From Ramlibacter pallidus (lineage in GTDB: Bacteria > Pseudomonadota > Gammaproteobacteria > Burkholderiales > Burkholderiaceae_C), in assembly GCF_015070875.1 (NCBI RefSeq), contig NZ_JADDIV010000004.1:124001-188000 (forward strand): DNA of 64,000 nucleotides, read 5' to 3'. How positions within the stretch are numbered: position 1 is the stretch's first letter; every line of letters begins with the position of its first letter. The position numbers were made by a program, and so were the translations under genes. This document shows, piece after piece, positions 6,899-20,124 of this stretch. The notes beneath the pieces were generated by a model. The model did not search any database and was not told the origin of the DNA. It saw only the letters and a program-made list of their open reading frames with translations.

Positions 6899-9253
6899 AT
6901 GAGCATCTTCAACAAGGTCACCAAGACGTTCCAGTGGGGCAACCACACCGTCACGATGGAGACCGGCGAGATCGCGCGCCAGGCCTCCGGCGCCGTGCTG
7001 GTGGACATCGAGGGCACCGTGGTGCTGGCCACCGTGGTGGGCTCCAAGACCGCCAAGCCGGGCCAGGACTTCTTCCCGCTGACCGTCGACTACATCGAGA
7101 AGACCTACGCCGCCGGCAAGATCCCCGGCTCGTTCTTCAAGCGCGAAGCCAAGCCCTCCGAGCTGGAGACGCTGACCAGCCGCCTGATCGACCGCCCGAT
7201 CCGCCCGCTGTTCCCCGAAGGCTTCTTCAACGAAGTGCACGTGGTGATCCACACCGTGTCGCTGAACCCCGAAGTCGACGCCGACATCGCCGCCATGATC
7301 GGCGTGTCCGCCGCGCTGTCGATCTCCGGCATCCCCTTCAACGGCCCGATCGGCGCCGCCCGCGTGGGCTACGTCAACGGCGAGTACGTGCTGAACCCGG
7401 GCCCGACGGCCCGCAAGATGTCCGACCTGGACCTGGTGGTCGCCGGCACCGAGGCTGCCGTGCTGATGGTCGAGTCCGAGGCGCAGCAGCTGTCCGAGGA
7501 AGTGATGCTGGGCGCCGTGGTGTTCGGCCACGACCAGGGCAAGGTCGCCATCAACGCCATCCATGAGCTGGTCCGCGAAGCCGGCAAGCCGGTGTGGGAC
7601 TGGCAGGCGCCGGCCGAAGACGAAGCCTTCGTCGCCAAGGTCAAGGGCCTGGCCGAAGAGAAGATCCGCGCCGCCTACGGCATCCGCAGCAAGCAGGCCC
7701 GCACCCAGGCCCTGCGCGACGCCACCGCCTCCGTGCACGCGGCCCTGAAGGAAGAGGGCACCGCCTTCGACGCGATCAAGGTCGACAACCTGCTGTTCGA
7801 GATCGAGTCGCGCATCGTGCGCAGCCAGATCCTGTCCGGCGAGCCGCGCATCGACGGCCGCGACACGCGCACCGTCCGCCCGATCGAGATCCGCACCGGC
7901 GTGCTGCCCCGCACCCACGGTTCGGCGCTGTTCACCCGCGGCGAGACGCAGGCCCTGGTGGTGTCCACCCTGGGCACCGAGCAGGACGCCCAGCGCATCG
8001 ACGCGCTGGCCGGCGAGTACCAGGACCGCTTCCTGTTCCACTACAACATGCCTCCCTTCGCCACCGGCGAGACCGGCCGCATGGGCTCCACCAAGCGCCG
8101 CGAAGTGGGCCACGGCCGCCTGGCCAAGCGCGCGCTGATCCCGCTGCTGCCGTCGAAGGAAGAGTTCCCGTACGTGATGCGCGTGGTCTCCGAGATCACC
8201 GAGTCCAACGGCTCCTCGTCGATGGCCTCCGTCTGCGGCGGCTGCCTGTCGCTGATGGACGCCGGCGTGCCGATGAAGGCCCACGTGGCCGGCATCGCCA
8301 TGGGCCTGATCAAGGAAGGCAACCGCTTCGCCGTGCTGACCGACATCCTGGGCGACGAGGACCACCTCGGCGACATGGACTTCAAGGTGGCCGGCACGGT
8401 CAACGGCGTGACCGCCCTGCAGATGGACATCAAGATCCAGGGCATCACCAAGGAGATCATGCAGGTCGCCCTGGCGCAGGCCAAGGAAGCGCGCATGCAC
8501 ATCCTGGGCAAGATGCAGGAAGCGCTGGGCGAGGCGAAGACCGAGGTCTCCGACTTCGCGCCGCGCCTGTACACGATGAAGATCAACCCCGAGAAGATCC
8601 GCGACGTGATCGGCAAGGGCGGCGCCGTCATCCGCGCGCTGACCGAAGAGACCGGCACGCAGATCGACATCGCGGAAGACGGCACGATCACCATCGCCTC
8701 CACCGATTCCGGCAAGGCCGACGAGGCGAAGAAGCGCATCGAGCAGATCACGGCGGAAGTCGAGGTCGGCAAGGTCTACGAAGGCCCGATCACCAAGATC
8801 CTGGACTTCGGCGCGCTGGTCAACCTGCTGCCCGGCAAGGACGGCCTGCTGCACATCAGCCAGATCGCCCACGAGCGCGTGGAGAAGGTCACCGACTACC
8901 TGTCCGAAGGCCAGGTGGTGCGCGTGAAGGTGCTGGAGACCGACGAGAAGGGCCGCGTGAAGCTGTCCATGAAGGCGCTGACCGAGCGTCCGGAAGGCAT
9001 GCCCGAGCGCGAGCCGCGCGGCGACCGTCCCCCGCGCGAACCGCGTGAAGGCGGCTACCGCGGCGAAGGCCGGGGCGATCGCGGCGACCGTGGCGACCGT
9101 GGCGGTGACCGTGGCGACCGTGGCGACCGCCAGCCGCGCGAATTCCGCGAGCCGCGCGAGCAGCGCGACCCGGCCCCGGTGCAGGAGAACGCCGGCAACG
9201 GCAACACCGGCAACTTCGGCGGCGGCAACGGCGGCAACGACCCGCAGTCCTGA
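6899..9253 (+). CDS. pnp: polyribonucleotide nucleotidyltransferase (PNPase)
   Basis: PNPase degrades RNA 3'-5' by phosphorolysis and is a degradosome partner. The 784-residue protein has two RNase PH domains with an intervening helical domain (about 1-550), a KH domain ([17 protein letters not shown], about residue 561) and an S1 domain ([16 protein letters not shown], about 623-690). It is some 70 residues longer than typical PNPases because of a C-terminal tail of Gly-Asp-Arg repeats and a Gly/Asn-rich end. The start at 6899 (MSIFNK) follows a GAGAAAGAGAG ribosome-binding site. A GTG at 6851 would add unrelated residues. Confidence 0.97.
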   Translation: MSIFNKVTKTFQWGNHTVTMETGEIARQASGAVLVDIEGTVVLATVVGSKTAKPGQDFFPLTVDYIEKTYAAGKIPGSFFKREAKPSELETLTSRLIDRPIRPLFPEGFFNEVHVVIHTVSLNPEVDADIAAMIGVSAALSISGIPFNGPIGAARVGYVNGEYVLNPGPTARKMSDLDLVVAGTEAAVLMVESEAQQLSEEVMLGAVVFGHDQGKVAINAIHELVREAGKPVWDWQAPAEDEAFVAKVKGLAEEKIRAAYGIRSKQARTQALRDATASVHAALKEEGTAFDAIKVDNLLFEIESRIVRSQILSGEPRIDGRDTRTVRPIEIRTGVLPRTHGSALFTRGETQALVVSTLGTEQDAQRIDALAGEYQDRFLFHYNMPPFATGETGRMGSTKRREVGHGRLAKRALIPLLPSKEEFPYVMRVVSEITESNGSSSMASVCGGCLSLMDAGVPMKAHVAGIAMGLIKEGNRFAVLTDILGDEDHLGDMDFKVAGTVNGVTALQMDIKIQGITKEIMQVALAQAKEARMHILGKMQEALGEAKTEVSDFAPRLYTMKINPEKIRDVIGKGGAVIRALTEETGTQIDIAEDGTITIASTDSGKADEAKKRIEQITAEVEVGKVYEGPITKILDFGALVNLLPGKDGLLHISQIAHERVEKVTDYLSEGQVVRVKVLETDEKGRVKLSMKALTERPEGMPEREPRGDRPPREPREGGYRGEGRGDRGDRGDRGGDRGDRGDRQPREFREPREQRDPAPVQENAGNGNTGNFGGGNGGNDPQS
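9075..9130 (+). repeat. in-frame 9-base tandem repeat encoding Gly-Asp-Arg units in pnp
   Basis: A degenerate ninefold unit (GGCGACCGT) repeated about six times encodes [19 protein letters not shown] near the PNPase C terminus. Such repeats can vary in number between strains without changing the frame. Confidence 0.8.
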
Positions 9254-9264
9254 GCGCCGCCGGC

Positions 9265-10254
9265 ATGAAGGCCATCGAGATCACGCAGTACGGCGCGCCG
9301 GAGGTCCTGCGCGCGGGTGAGCGTCCCGACCCGGTGCCCGGCGCCGGCGAGGTGCTGATCCGCGTTGCCGCCAGCGGCGTGAACCGGCCCGACGTCCTGC
9401 AGCGCACCGGGAACTACCCGGTCCCGCCGGGCGCCTCCGACATCCCCGGCCTGGAAGTGGCGGGCACCATCGCGGGCGGCGACGCCCAGGCGATGGCCGC
9501 CGCCGGTTTCCAGGTGGGCGACCGGGTGTGCGCGCTGGTGGCCGGCGGCGGCTATGCGGAGCTCTGCGTGGCGCCGGTCGGCCAGTGCCTGCCCGTGCCG
9601 AAGGGGCTGAGCGACGTCGAGGCGGCTTCCCTGCCGGAGACCTTCTTCACGGTCTGGAGCAACGTGTTCGATCGCGGCCGCCTCCAGCCGGGCGAAAGCT
9701 TCATGGTGCAGGGTGGGACCAGCGGCATCGGCGTGACGGCGATCCAGATGGCCAAGGCCATGGGCGCGCGCACGGTGATCGCGACCGCGGGTAGCGACGA
9801 GAAGTGCCAGGCCTGCGTGCACCTGGGCGCGGACCATGCGATCAACTACAGGACGCAGGACTTCGCCGAAGAGGCGAAGAAGCTCACCGGCGGCAAGGGC
9901 GTGGACGTGATCCTCGACATGGTCGCGGGCGCGTACGTCGACCGCGAGGTCAAGTGCGTCAACGAGGACGGCCGCATCGTGATCATCGCGGTGCAGGGCG
10001 GAACCAAGAGCGAATTCAACGCGGGCCTGGTGCTGCGCCGCCGGATCACGGTCACCGGCTCCACGCTGCGGCCACGGCCGGTCGCCTTCAAGGCCGACAT
10101 CGCGGCTGCGCTGAGGAAGCACGTCTGGCCGCTCGTCGAGGGCGGCAGGATCAAGCCCGTCATCCACAGCACGTTCCCGGCCGCGGAAGCCGCCAAGGCG
10201 CACGCGCTGATGGAATCCAACCAGCACATCGGCAAGATCGTGCTGACCTGGTGA
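9265..10254 (+). CDS. NAD(P)H-quinone oxidoreductase, PIG3/QorB-like zinc-free MDR family
   Basis: A 329-residue medium-chain reductase without the structural or catalytic zinc ligands. The N-terminal GroES-like domain ([20 protein letters not shown]) is followed by a Rossmann domain with [19 protein letters not shown]. The length and motifs fit the PIG3/TP53I3 group that reduces quinones with NADPH. It sits 11 bp after pnp and 4 bp before tpiA, so it is probably co-transcribed with tpiA. Confidence 0.92.
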   Translation: MKAIEITQYGAPEVLRAGERPDPVPGAGEVLIRVAASGVNRPDVLQRTGNYPVPPGASDIPGLEVAGTIAGGDAQAMAAAGFQVGDRVCALVAGGGYAELCVAPVGQCLPVPKGLSDVEAASLPETFFTVWSNVFDRGRLQPGESFMVQGGTSGIGVTAIQMAKAMGARTVIATAGSDEKCQACVHLGADHAINYRTQDFAEEAKKLTGGKGVDVILDMVAGAYVDREVKCVNEDGRIVIIAVQGGTKSEFNAGLVLRRRITVTGSTLRPRPVAFKADIAAALRKHVWPLVEGGRIKPVIHSTFPAAEAAKAHALMESNQHIGKIVLTW

Positions 10255-10258
10255 TCCG

Positions 10259-11008
10259 ATGCCCGAGAAGAAACTCATCGCCGGCAACTGGAAGATGAAC
10301 GGCAGCCTGGAGGCCAACGATGCGCTGGTGCGCGCGCTGGTTGCCGGGATGCGGGACGCGCGTTGCGACGTCGCCGTCTGCGTGCCGGCACCCTACCTGG
10401 CCCAGGTGCAGATGCTGCGCCACGGGGCGAAGCTGGACCTGGGCGCGCAGGACGTCTCGCAGCATGCGCAGGGCGCGTACACCGGAGAGGTGTCGGCCGC
10501 CATGCTGCGCGAGTTCGGCGTGCGCTTTTGCATCGTCGGCCATTCGGAGCGGCGCCAGTACCACGGTGAAACCGACGGACTGGTCGCCGAGAAGGCGAAG
10601 ACGGCGCTGGCGCACGGCATCACGCCGATCGTCTGCGTCGGCGAGACGCTGGCCGAACGCGAAGCGGGGAAGACCGAGGAGGTGGTGAAGCGCCAGCTGG
10701 CCGCCGTCATCCACGTCAACGGCCACTGCATCAGCGAGATCGTCGTCGCCTACGAACCCGTCTGGGCGATCGGCACCGGCAAGACGGCCAGCCCGGAGCA
10801 GGCCCAGCAGGTGCATGCGTTGCTGCGCAAGCAGCTGGCGGCCGCGACGGCGCAGGCGGAGCGCGTGCACATCCTCTACGGCGGCAGCATGAATGCCGCC
10901 AACGCGGCGAGCCTGCTGGCCCAGCCGGACATCGACGGCGGGCTGATCGGCGGCGCTTCCCTGAAGGCCCCGGACTTCCTGCAGATCATCGCCGCCGCCA
11001 GCGCATGA
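10259..11008 (+). CDS. tpiA: triosephosphate isomerase
   Basis: Interconverts dihydroxyacetone phosphate and glyceraldehyde-3-phosphate. The 249-residue TIM barrel has the N-terminal lysine motif (GNWKMNG), the catalytic His in VGHSERR, the catalytic Glu in [13 protein letters not shown] and the phosphate-binding YGGSMNAAN. It starts 4 bp after the oxidoreductase and is followed 43 bp later by secG, the order usual in Burkholderiales. Confidence 0.98.
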   Translation: MPEKKLIAGNWKMNGSLEANDALVRALVAGMRDARCDVAVCVPAPYLAQVQMLRHGAKLDLGAQDVSQHAQGAYTGEVSAAMLREFGVRFCIVGHSERRQYHGETDGLVAEKAKTALAHGITPIVCVGETLAEREAGKTEEVVKRQLAAVIHVNGHCISEIVVAYEPVWAIGTGKTASPEQAQQVHALLRKQLAAATAQAERVHILYGGSMNAANAASLLAQPDIDGGLIGGASLKAPDFLQIIAAASA

Positions 11009-11051
11009 GCGCGGCGCGCAGGCCACAACGAAAACTGGAGTGAACTAGAAA

Positions 11052-11474
11052 ATGAATGCATTGCTGACCATCGTGCTCGTCGTGCAGATCCTGACGGCGC
11101 TGGCCATGATCGGCCTCATCCTGCTGCAGCACGGCAAGGGCGCGGACATGGGCGCCGCCTTCGGCGGCGGGGCCTCCGGCAGCCTGTTCGGCGCCACCGG
11201 CAGCGCCAACTTCCTCTCGCGCACGACCGCCGTGCTGGCCGCGGTGTTCTTCGCCTGCACGCTGTTGCTGGCGTACTTCAGCCATGCGGCGCGTCCGGCC
11301 GGTGCCGGCAGCGTGCTGGAAAGCGCGGTCCCGGCCACGGTGCCCGCGTCCGGCGCCGCCCAGATCCCGTCCACGACCGTGCCGGCGCAGCAAGGCCCGG
11401 CCACGACCCCGGCGACCACCGCGCCGGTGCCCGCCACGCCGGCTTCCGGCGCGGCGCAGAACCCGACCAAGTAG
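11052..11474 (+). CDS. secG: preprotein translocase subunit SecG
   Basis: SecG is the small membrane subunit of the SecYEG translocon. The 140-residue protein has two transmembrane helices (about 3-25 and 55-75) flanking the conserved LQHGKGADMGAAFGGGASGSLFG loop. The Ala/Pro/Thr-rich C-terminal tail of about 60 residues is longer than in E. coli (110 residues) but common in betaproteobacteria. It starts shortly after AACTGGAGTG. Confidence 0.96.
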   Translation: MNALLTIVLVVQILTALAMIGLILLQHGKGADMGAAFGGGASGSLFGATGSANFLSRTTAVLAAVFFACTLLLAYFSHAARPAGAGSVLESAVPATVPASGAAQIPSTTVPAQQGPATTPATTAPVPATPASGAAQNPTK

Positions 11475-11521
11475 TGTGTCCGCGGGGCCCTCTGCACGGC
11501 AGTAGGGCATCCGATTCGGAG

Positions 11522-11527
11522 TACACT
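11522..11527 (+). promoter_or_regulatory. possible -10 hexamer (TACACT) upstream of tRNA-Leu and nuoA
   Basis: TACACT lies about 80 bases before the tRNA and is the best hexamer in the secG-tRNA gap. No matching -35 is seen. It may drive the tRNA and, by read-through, the nuo operon. Confidence 0.3.
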
Positions 11528-11605
11528 TAGTGGTTGTCCGGATGGCGCGCGTGAACATGCTTCGCGCAAGCCCTCATAGCTGCCGTCCGGGCGCGTTCAC
11601 GAATA

Positions 11606-11690
11606 GCCGACGTGGTGAAATTGGTAGACACGCTATCTTGAGGGGGTAGTGGCGAAAGCTGTGCGAGTTCGAGTCTCGCCGTCGGCACCA
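11606..11690 (+). tRNA. tRNA-Leu (anticodon GAG)
   Basis: An 85-nt class II tRNA with encoded CCA. The acceptor stem GCCGACG pairs with the 3' end before ACCA. The D-arm has GGTAGACAC, the anticodon stem CTATC/GGTAG encloses loop TTGAGGG with GAG at 11640-11642, there is a variable arm, and the T-loop is GTTCGAGTC. It lies between secG and nuoA, the usual place in Comamonadaceae, and reads CUC/CUU leucine codons. Confidence 0.97.
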
Positions 11691-11751
11691 AGACAACAGC
11701 CGGCCGGGCACTGCACCGGCCGGCAACCTGAGTCCGCGGACCGCTGCCCAG

Positions 11752-12123
11752 ATGAACCTCGACCAGTACCTCCCTGTCCTCCTGTTCATCCTCGTCGGCA
11801 TCGGTGTCGGCGTCGCGCCCCAGGCCCTCGGCTGGGTCTTCGCCAAGGGCATGGGCGTGCAGAAGCCCGATGCGGCCAAGAACTCCCCGTACGAATGCGG
11901 CTTCGAGGCCTTCGAGGACGCGCGCATGAAGTTCGACGTGCGCTACTACCTCGTGGCCATCCTGTTCATCCTGTTCGACCTCGAGATCGCCTTCCTCTTC
12001 CCCTGGGCGGTCGCGCTGAAGGAGATCGGCCCCGTGGGCTTCTGGGCCATGATGATCTTCCTGGCCATCCTGGTCGTCGGCTTCGTCTACGAGTGGAAGA
12101 AGGGCGCGCTGGACTGGGAGTGA
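11752..12123 (+). CDS. nuoA: NADH-quinone oxidoreductase subunit A
   Basis: A membrane subunit of complex I near the quinone site. The 123-residue protein has three transmembrane helices, the conserved [25 protein letters not shown] segment between the first two (shown here only by its key Cys-Gly-Phe), and acidic residues in [11 protein letters not shown]. It is the first gene of the nuo operon, about 60 bp after the tRNA. Confidence 0.97.
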   Translation: MNLDQYLPVLLFILVGIGVGVAPQALGWVFAKGMGVQKPDAAKNSPYECGFEAFEDARMKFDVRYYLVAILFILFDLEIAFLFPWAVALKEIGPVGFWAMMIFLAILVVGFVYEWKKGALDWE

Positions 12124-12156
12124 TCCCGCGCCGCGCCTCACCTGGAATACATCGCG

Positions 12157-12636
12157 ATGGCAAACCAAGGCATTCTTGAAAAAGGTGTCGTGACCACGAC
12201 CGTGGACACGGTCATCAACTGGGCCAAGACCGGCTCGCTGTGGCCCATGACCTTCGGCCTGGCGTGCTGCGCCGTGGAGATGATGCACGCGGGCGCCGCC
12301 CGCTACGACATCGACCGCTTCGGCATGCTGTTCCGCCCGAGCCCGCGCCAGTCCGACCTGATGATCGTGGCCGGCACGCTGTGCAACAAGATGGCGCCGG
12401 CGCTGCGCAAGGTCTACGACCAGATGGCCGAGCCGCGCTGGGTGCTGTCGATGGGCACCTGCGCCAACGGCGGCGGCTACTACCACTACAGCTACTCGGT
12501 GGTGCGCGGCTGCGACCGCATCGTGCCGGTCGACGTCTACGTGCCCGGCTGCCCGCCGACGGCCGAGGCGCTGCTGTACGGCATCATCCAGCTGCAGCAG
12601 AAGATCCGCCGCACCCAGACCATCGCGAGGGCATGA
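12157..12636 (+). CDS. nuoB: NADH-quinone oxidoreductase subunit B (cluster N2)
   Basis: Carries the terminal [4Fe-4S] cluster N2 that reduces ubiquinone. The vicinal cysteines ([10 protein letters not shown]), the single Cys after [11 protein letters not shown] and the [11 protein letters not shown] cysteine are the four ligands. Its 159 residues are normal for the family. Its stop overlaps the nuoC start by ATGA. Confidence 0.98.
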   Translation: MANQGILEKGVVTTTVDTVINWAKTGSLWPMTFGLACCAVEMMHAGAARYDIDRFGMLFRPSPRQSDLMIVAGTLCNKMAPALRKVYDQMAEPRWVLSMGTCANGGGYYHYSYSVVRGCDRIVPVDVYVPGCPPTAEALLYGIIQLQQKIRRTQTIARA

Positions 12637-13259
12637 GCATGCAGCAAGCCAACCTCGCGGCGGTGGCGCCGGGCACCGAAGCGACCCTGCAGGCCGTGAC
12701 CGCGGCGCTGGGCGACAAGGCCAGGGGCGTCGAGAACCGCCTGGACGAAGTGACGGTCACGGTCGGCGCGGCGAACTACCTCGAAGCCTGCCGCATCCTG
12801 CGCGAAGCGCCGGGCTGCCAGTTCGAGCAGCTGATCGACCTGTGCGGCGTCGACTACTCCGAGTACAAGATGGGCGACTGGGACGGCCCGCGCTACGCCG
12901 TCGTCGTGCACCTGCTGTCCGTCAGCCTCAACCAGCGCGTGCGCGTGCGCGTGTTCTGCGGTGACGACGACCTGCCGGCGATCGACTCCCTCACCAGCGT
13001 CTGGAGCGCCGCCAACTGGTTCGAGCGCGAGGCGTTCGACCTGTACGGCATCGTCTTCGAGGGCCACGCCGACCTGCGCCGCATCCTCACCGACTACGGC
13101 TTCATCGGCCATCCCTTCCGCAAGGACTTCCCGGTCTCCGGCCACGTCGAGATGATCTACGACGCCGAGAAGAAGCGGGTGATCTACCAGCCGGTCTCCA
13201 TCGAGCCGCGCGAGATCACGCCGCGGATCATCCGCGAAGAGAAATACGGTCTCCAGTAA
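12633..13259 (+). CDS. nuoC: NADH-quinone oxidoreductase subunit C
   Basis: The 30-kDa connecting subunit of the peripheral arm, 208 residues, separate from NuoD as in most betaproteobacteria. The signature is [27 protein letters not shown] (Glu-Arg-Glu then Asp-Leu-Tyr-Gly). ATG 12633 overlaps the nuoB stop. An alternative ATG two codons later is possible. Confidence 0.97.
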   Translation: MSMQQANLAAVAPGTEATLQAVTAALGDKARGVENRLDEVTVTVGAANYLEACRILREAPGCQFEQLIDLCGVDYSEYKMGDWDGPRYAVVVHLLSVSLNQRVRVRVFCGDDDLPAIDSLTSVWSAANWFEREAFDLYGIVFEGHADLRRILTDYGFIGHPFRKDFPVSGHVEMIYDAEKKRVIYQPVSIEPREITPRIIREEKYGLQ

Positions 13260-13261
13260 CC

Positions 13262-14515
13262 ATGGCCGAGATCAAGAACTACACCCTGAACTTCGGCCCG
13301 CAGCACCCGGCCGCGCACGGCGTGCTGCGCCTGGTGCTGGAACTCGACGGCGAGGTGATCCAGCGCGCCGACCCGCACATCGGCCTGCTGCACCGCGCCA
13401 CCGAGAAGCTTGCCGAGACCCGCACCTACATCCAGACGCTGCCGTACATGGACCGGCTGGACTACGTGTCGATGATGTCCAACGAGCACGCCTACTGCCT
13501 GGCCGTCGAGAAGCTGCTGGGCATCGAGGTGCCGGTGCGCGCGCAGTACATCCGCGTCATGTTCTCCGAGATCACCCGCCTGCTGAACCACCTGCTGTGG
13601 CTCGGCGCGCACGGGCTGGACTGCGGCGCGATGAACATGCTGATCTACTGCTTCCGCGAGCGGGAAGACCTGTTCGACATGTACGAGGCGGTGTCCGGCG
13701 CGCGCATGCACGCGGCGTACTTCCGCCCGGGCGGCGTCTACCGCGACCTGCCGGACGCGATGCCGCAGTACCGCGCGAGCAAGGTGCGCAACCAGCGCGA
13801 GATCGAGCGCATGAACGAGGACCGCCAGGGTTCGCTGCTCGACTTCATCGACGCCTTCACCCAGCGCTTCCCCAAGTACGTCGACGAGTACGAGACGCTG
13901 CTCACCGACAACCGCATCTGGAAGCAGCGCACCGTCGGCATCGGCGTGGTCACGCCCGAGCGCGCGCTCAACCTGGGCTTCACCGGCCCCATGCTGCGCG
14001 GTTCCGGTGTGCTGTGGGACCTGCGCAAGACGCAGCCCTACGAGGTCTACGACCGGATGGACTTCGACATCCCGATCGGCAAGACCGGCGATTCGTACGA
14101 CCGCTACCTGGTGCGCGTGCACGAGCTGCGCGAGTCCAACCGCATCATCCAGCAGTGCGTGGCCTGGCTGCGCGCGAACCCGGGCCCCGTTATCACCGAC
14201 AACCACAAGGTGGCGCCGCCCGACCGCGAGAGCATGAAGTCCAACATGGAGGAGCTGATCCACCACTTCAAGCTCTTCTCGGAAGGCATGCGCGTTCCCG
14301 AGGGCGAAGCCTATGCCGCGGTGGAACACCCCAAGGGCGAGTTCGGCATCTACATCGTGAGCGACGGCGCCAACAAGCCCTACCGCCTGAAGATCCGCGC
14401 CCCCGGCTTCGCCCACCTGGCGTCGCTCGACGAGATGGCGCGCGGCCACATGATCGCCGACGCCGTCGCGATCATCGGCACCATGGACATCGTCTTCGGA
14501 GAAATCGACCGATGA
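13262..14515 (+). CDS. nuoD: NADH-quinone oxidoreductase subunit D
   Basis: The 49-kDa subunit, related to NiFe-hydrogenase large subunits, lining the quinone cavity with NuoB. The 417-residue protein has [15 protein letters not shown] with the quinone-site histidine at its N terminus and [13 protein letters not shown] at its C terminus. It starts two bases after nuoC and overlaps nuoE by ATGA. Confidence 0.98.
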   Translation: MAEIKNYTLNFGPQHPAAHGVLRLVLELDGEVIQRADPHIGLLHRATEKLAETRTYIQTLPYMDRLDYVSMMSNEHAYCLAVEKLLGIEVPVRAQYIRVMFSEITRLLNHLLWLGAHGLDCGAMNMLIYCFREREDLFDMYEAVSGARMHAAYFRPGGVYRDLPDAMPQYRASKVRNQREIERMNEDRQGSLLDFIDAFTQRFPKYVDEYETLLTDNRIWKQRTVGIGVVTPERALNLGFTGPMLRGSGVLWDLRKTQPYEVYDRMDFDIPIGKTGDSYDRYLVRVHELRESNRIIQQCVAWLRANPGPVITDNHKVAPPDRESMKSNMEELIHHFKLFSEGMRVPEGEAYAAVEHPKGEFGIYIVSDGANKPYRLKIRAPGFAHLASLDEMARGHMIADAVAIIGTMDIVFGEIDR

Positions 14516-14993
14516 TTTCGGACAGCACCCGCGCGCGCTTCGACCGCGAAGTCGCGAAGTACCCGCCCGACCAGAAGCAGTCCGCCGTGATGGCGCTGCT
14601 GGCCATCGTGCAGCAGGAGCAGGGCTTCGTCACGAAGCAGAGCGAGGAAGAGATCGCGCAGTACCTCGGCATGCCGACGATCGCCGTGCACGAGGTCACG
14701 ACCTTCTACAACATGTACAACCAGCGCCCGGTCGGCAAGTACAAGCTGAACGTGTGCACCAACCTGCCGTGCCAGCTGCGCGACGGCCAGAAGGCGCTGC
14801 AGCACCTGGAACGCAAGCTGGGCATCACGATGGGCGAGACCACGCCGGACGGCCTGTTCACGCTGCAGCAGAGCGAGTGCCTGGGCGCGTGCGCCGATTC
14901 GCCGGTGATGCTGGTGAACGACCGCACCATGTGCAGCTTCATGAGCAACGACAAGCTGGACCAGCTGGTCGACGGCCTGAAGGGAGCACAGGG

Positions 14994-14997
<4 letters not shown>
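14512..14997 (+). CDS. nuoE: NADH-quinone oxidoreductase subunit E
   Basis: The 24-kDa thioredoxin-like subunit carrying [2Fe-2S] cluster N1a. The four cysteine ligands are visible as CTNLPC and CLGACADSP. The protein is 161 residues. Both ends overlap neighbours (ATGA with nuoD and with nuoF), indicating translational coupling. Confidence 0.97.
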
Positions 14998-16357
<1,360 letters not shown>

Positions 16358-16361
<4 letters not shown>

Positions 16362-18496
16362 TCGAGATCAACCTGGACGGGCAGCAGGTGTCCGTGCCCG
16401 AGGGCAGCATGGTGATGCATGCGGCCGAGAAGGCCGGCACCTACATTCCGCACTTCTGCTACCACAAGAAGCTGTCCATCGCGGCCAACTGCCGGATGTG
16501 CCTGGTCGACGTGGAGAAGGCGCCCAAGCCGATGCCGGCCTGCGCCACGCCCGTCACCAACGGCATGATCGTGCGCACGCGCAGCGAGAAGGCCATCAAG
16601 GCGCAGCAGTCGGTGATGGAGTTCCTCCTCATCAACCATCCGCTGGATTGCCCCATCTGCGACCAGGGCGGCGAATGCCAGCTGCAGGACCTCGCCGTCG
16701 GCTACGGTGGCTCGGCCTCGCGCTACGAGGAAGAAAAGCGCGTCGTGCTGCACAAGGACGTCGGCCCGCTGATCTCCATGGAGGAGATGAGCCGCTGCAT
16801 CCACTGCACCCGCTGCGTGCGCTTCGGCCAGGAGATCGCCGGCGTGATGGAGCTGGGCATGATCCACCGCGGCGAGCACAGCGAGATCACCACGGTGCTC
16901 GGCGACACGGTCGACTCCGAAGTGTCGGGCAACATGATCGACCTGTGCCCGGTCGGCGCGCTCACCAGCAAGCCGTTCCGCTACAGCGCCCGCAACTGGG
17001 AGCTCTCGCGCCGCAAGTCCGTCAGCCCGCACGACTCCACCGGCGCCAACCTGCTGGTGCAGGTGAAGAACAACCGCGTCATGCGCGTGCTGCCGCTGGA
17101 GAACAACGACGTCAACGAGTGCTGGATCGCCGACCGCGACCGCTTCTCGTACGAAGCTCTCAACGGTCCCGAGCGCCTCACCACGCCCATGCTCAAGCAG
17201 GGCGGCGAATGGCGTCCCGTCGACTGGCAGACGGCCCTGGAGTACGTCGCCAACGGTGTGCGGCAGGTGCGCGAGCAGCATGGCGCCAAGGCCATCGGCA
17301 CGCTGGCCAGCCCGCACAGCACGGTGGAGGAACTGTTCCTCGCCCGTGAACTGATGCAGGGCCTGGGCTCGCCCAACATCGACCATCGCCTTCGCAACGC
17401 CGAGTTCCCCGCGTTCGAGGGCGTGCGCTGGCTGGGCACGCCGATCGCGTCGCTCTCCACGCTGCAGCGCGTGCTGGTCATCGGCTCCAACCTGCGCAAG
17501 GACCATCCGCTGTTCGCCCTGCGCGTCCGCGCGGCCGTGCGCACTGGCGCGCAGGTGTCGGTGGTGCACGACCGCGACAACGACTGGGCCATGAGCATGG
17601 CCGGCAAGCTGATCGCGCCCGCCGGCCAATGGCTGCAGGCCCTGGCCGACGTGGCCACCGCGATCGGCGACAGCAACGGCGAGAAGTCGCCGCTGCAGGG
17701 CACCGCGACCGACGCCGCCAAGGCGATCGCCGCCTCGCTGCTGTCCGGCGAACGCAAGGCGATCTTCCTCGGCAACGCCGCGGCCCACCACCCCTCCGCC
17801 ACCTCGCTGCTGGCGCTGGCGCAGTGGATCGGCGAGCAGACCGGCGCCAGCGTCGGCTACCTCACGGAGGCCGCCAACACGGTGGGCGCGCAACTCGTCC
17901 ACGCGTTGCCGGGCGAGGGCGGACTGAACGCCGGCCAGATGCTGGCGGGCGGCCTGAAGGCCGTATTCCTGCTGAACACCGAACCCGAGTTCGATTCCGC
18001 CGCCGGCGCCCGCGCCGGCGAAGCGCTGGGCCAGGCCGACATGGTCGTGACGCTCAGCCCGTTCCAGGCCAACCTCGAATTCAGCGACGTGCTGCTGCCG
18101 ATCGCGCCCTGGACCGAGACGCCCGGCACCTTCGTCAACGCCGAAGGCCGCGTGCAGAGCTTCCATGCCGTCGTCAAGCCGCTGGCCGAGACGCGCCCGG
18201 CCTGGAAGGTGCTGCGCGTGCTGGGCAACATGCTGGGCCTGCAGGGCTTCACCTGGGAGTCCGCGCAGGAGGTCCTGGTCGCCGCCCGCGGCGCAGCCGA
18301 TGCGCAGCAGCCGCTGGCGCAGCGCGACAAGCTCTCCAACCGCACGGCCAAGGCGGTGTGGCTGGGCGACACCAGCGCGCGCCCGGTGACGGCTTCGATC
18401 TACCAGCTCGATGGCGTGGTGCGCCGCGCCCCGTCGCTGCAGCTCACCGCCGACGCGCAGGTGGCGCTGCGGCAGGCGCAGGAGGTGGCGGCATGA
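16358..18496 (+). CDS. nuoG: NADH-quinone oxidoreductase subunit G
   Basis: The largest peripheral-arm subunit, carrying clusters N1b, N4 and N5. Its 712 residues include an N-terminal [2Fe-2S] domain ([12 protein letters not shown]), the HCTRCVRF N5-type ligands, [14 protein letters not shown], and a C-terminal molybdopterin-oxidoreductase-like domain without cofactor. The start overlaps the nuoF stop by ATGA, with GGAGGGAGGA from the palindromic repeat as its Shine-Dalgarno. Confidence 0.98.
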
Positions 18497-19575
18497 TCGA
18501 TGCGATCTACGGCTTCGGCAACGGCCTGATCGCCGCGCCGTGGTGGACGGGTGCCGGCTGGCCGGTGCTCTGGACGCTGATCAAGATCGTCGCGGTGGTG
18601 CTGCCCCTGATGGGCGCGGTGGCCTACCTGACGCTGTGGGAACGCAAGGCGATCGGCTTCACGCAGATCCGCCCCGGCCCCAACCGCGTCGGCCCGTTCG
18701 GGCTGCTGACGCCGATCGCGGACGCGCTGAAGCTGCTGACCAAGGAGATCATCCTCCCGACGGTCGCCAACAAGGGCCTGTTCCTGCTCGGCCCCATCAT
18801 GACCATCATGCCGGCGCTGGTCGCCTGGGTGGTGATCCCCTTCGGGCCGGAAGCGGCGCTGGCGAACATCAACGCCGGCCTGCTGTTCCTGATGGCGATC
18901 ACCTCGCTGGAGGTCTACGGCGTGATCATCGCCGGCTGGGCATCCAACTCGAAGTACGCCTTCCTGGGGGCGCTGCGGGCTTCGGCCCAGATGGTCAGCT
19001 ACGAGATCGCCATGGGCTTCTGCCTGGTGGTGGTGCTGATGGTCGCCGGTTCGCTGAACATGACCGAGATCGTGCTGCAGCAGGACCGCGGCTATTTCGC
19101 GGGCCTGGGCATCAACTTCCTTTCGTGGAACTGGCTGCCGCTGCTGCCGATCTTCTTCGTGTACTTCATCTCCGGCCTGGCCGAGACGAACCGCCACCCC
19201 TTCGACGTGGTGGAAGGCGAGTCCGAGATCGTCGCCGGCCACATGATCGAGTACTCGGGCATGTCCTTCGCCATGTTCTTCCTGGCGGAGTACGCCAACA
19301 TGTGGCTCGTGTCGATCCTCGCGGTCGTCATGTTCCTGGGCGGCTGGCTGCCCCCCATCGACGCGCCGGTGCTGAACTGGATCCCGGGCTGGATCTGGCT
19401 GTTCGGCAAGACCTTCGTCATGGTCACCATGTTCCTCTGGATCCGGTCGACCTTCCCGCGCTACCGCTACGACCAGATCATGCGCCTGGGCTGGAAGATC
19501 TTCATCCCGGTCACGCTGGTCTGGCTGGTCGTCATCGGCGCCTGGATGCAGACGCCCTACAACATCTTCAAGTAA
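18493..19575 (+). CDS. nuoH: NADH-quinone oxidoreductase subunit H
   Basis: The membrane subunit forming part of the quinone tunnel. It has 360 residues and about eight transmembrane helices, with conserved [34 protein letters not shown] (key Glu/Arg residues) and [13 protein letters not shown]. It overlaps nuoG by ATGA. Confidence 0.98.
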   Translation: MIDAIYGFGNGLIAAPWWTGAGWPVLWTLIKIVAVVLPLMGAVAYLTLWERKAIGFTQIRPGPNRVGPFGLLTPIADALKLLTKEIILPTVANKGLFLLGPIMTIMPALVAWVVIPFGPEAALANINAGLLFLMAITSLEVYGVIIAGWASNSKYAFLGALRASAQMVSYEIAMGFCLVVVLMVAGSLNMTEIVLQQDRGYFAGLGINFLSWNWLPLLPIFFVYFISGLAETNRHPFDVVEGESEIVAGHMIEYSGMSFAMFFLAEYANMWLVSILAVVMFLGGWLPPIDAPVLNWIPGWIWLFGKTFVMVTMFLWIRSTFPRYRYDQIMRLGWKIFIPVTLVWLVVIGAWMQTPYNIFK

Positions 19576-19578
19576 GCC

Positions 19579-20103
19579 ATGCTGTCCTCCAACACCCTGG
19601 CGACCCGTTCCACCGGCTTTTCGCTGCGGGACTTCCTCTCCAGCTTCATGCTGCTGGAGCTGTTCAAGGGCCTGCGCATCACGGGCAAGTACTTCTTCGC
19701 CCGCAAGATCACGGTGCAGTTCCCGGAAGAGAAGACGCCGCTGTCGCCGCGCTTCCGCGGCCTGCACGCGCTGCGCCGCTACGAGAACGGCGAGGAACGC
19801 TGCATCGCCTGCAAGCTGTGCGAGGCCGTGTGCCCCGCGCTCGCCATCACCATCGAGAGCGAGCAGCGCGCCGACGGCACCCGCCGCACCACCCGCTACG
19901 ACATCGACCTGACCAAGTGCATCTTCTGTGGCTTCTGCGAGGAAAGCTGCCCGGTCGACTCGATCGTCGAGACCCACGTGCTGGAGTACCACGGCGAGAA
20001 GCGCGGCGACCTGTACTTCACCAAGGACATGCTGCTGGCCGTGGGCGACCGCTACGAAGCCGAGATCGCGGCCAACCGCGCGGCCGACGCCAAGTACCGC
20101 TGA
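19579..20103 (+). CDS. nuoI: NADH-quinone oxidoreductase subunit I (two [4Fe-4S])
   Basis: Holds clusters N6a and N6b that link the NADH side to NuoB. Two ferredoxin motifs are present, [12 protein letters not shown] and [12 protein letters not shown]. The 174 residues include an N-terminal amphipathic membrane-anchor helix. It starts three bases after nuoH. Confidence 0.98.
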   Translation: MLSSNTLATRSTGFSLRDFLSSFMLLELFKGLRITGKYFFARKITVQFPEEKTPLSPRFRGLHALRRYENGEERCIACKLCEAVCPALAITIESEQRADGTRRTTRYDIDLTKCIFCGFCEESCPVDSIVETHVLEYHGEKRGDLYFTKDMLLAVGDRYEAEIAANRAADAKYR

Positions 20104-20124
20104 AGCCGGCGAAAGAAAAGAACG

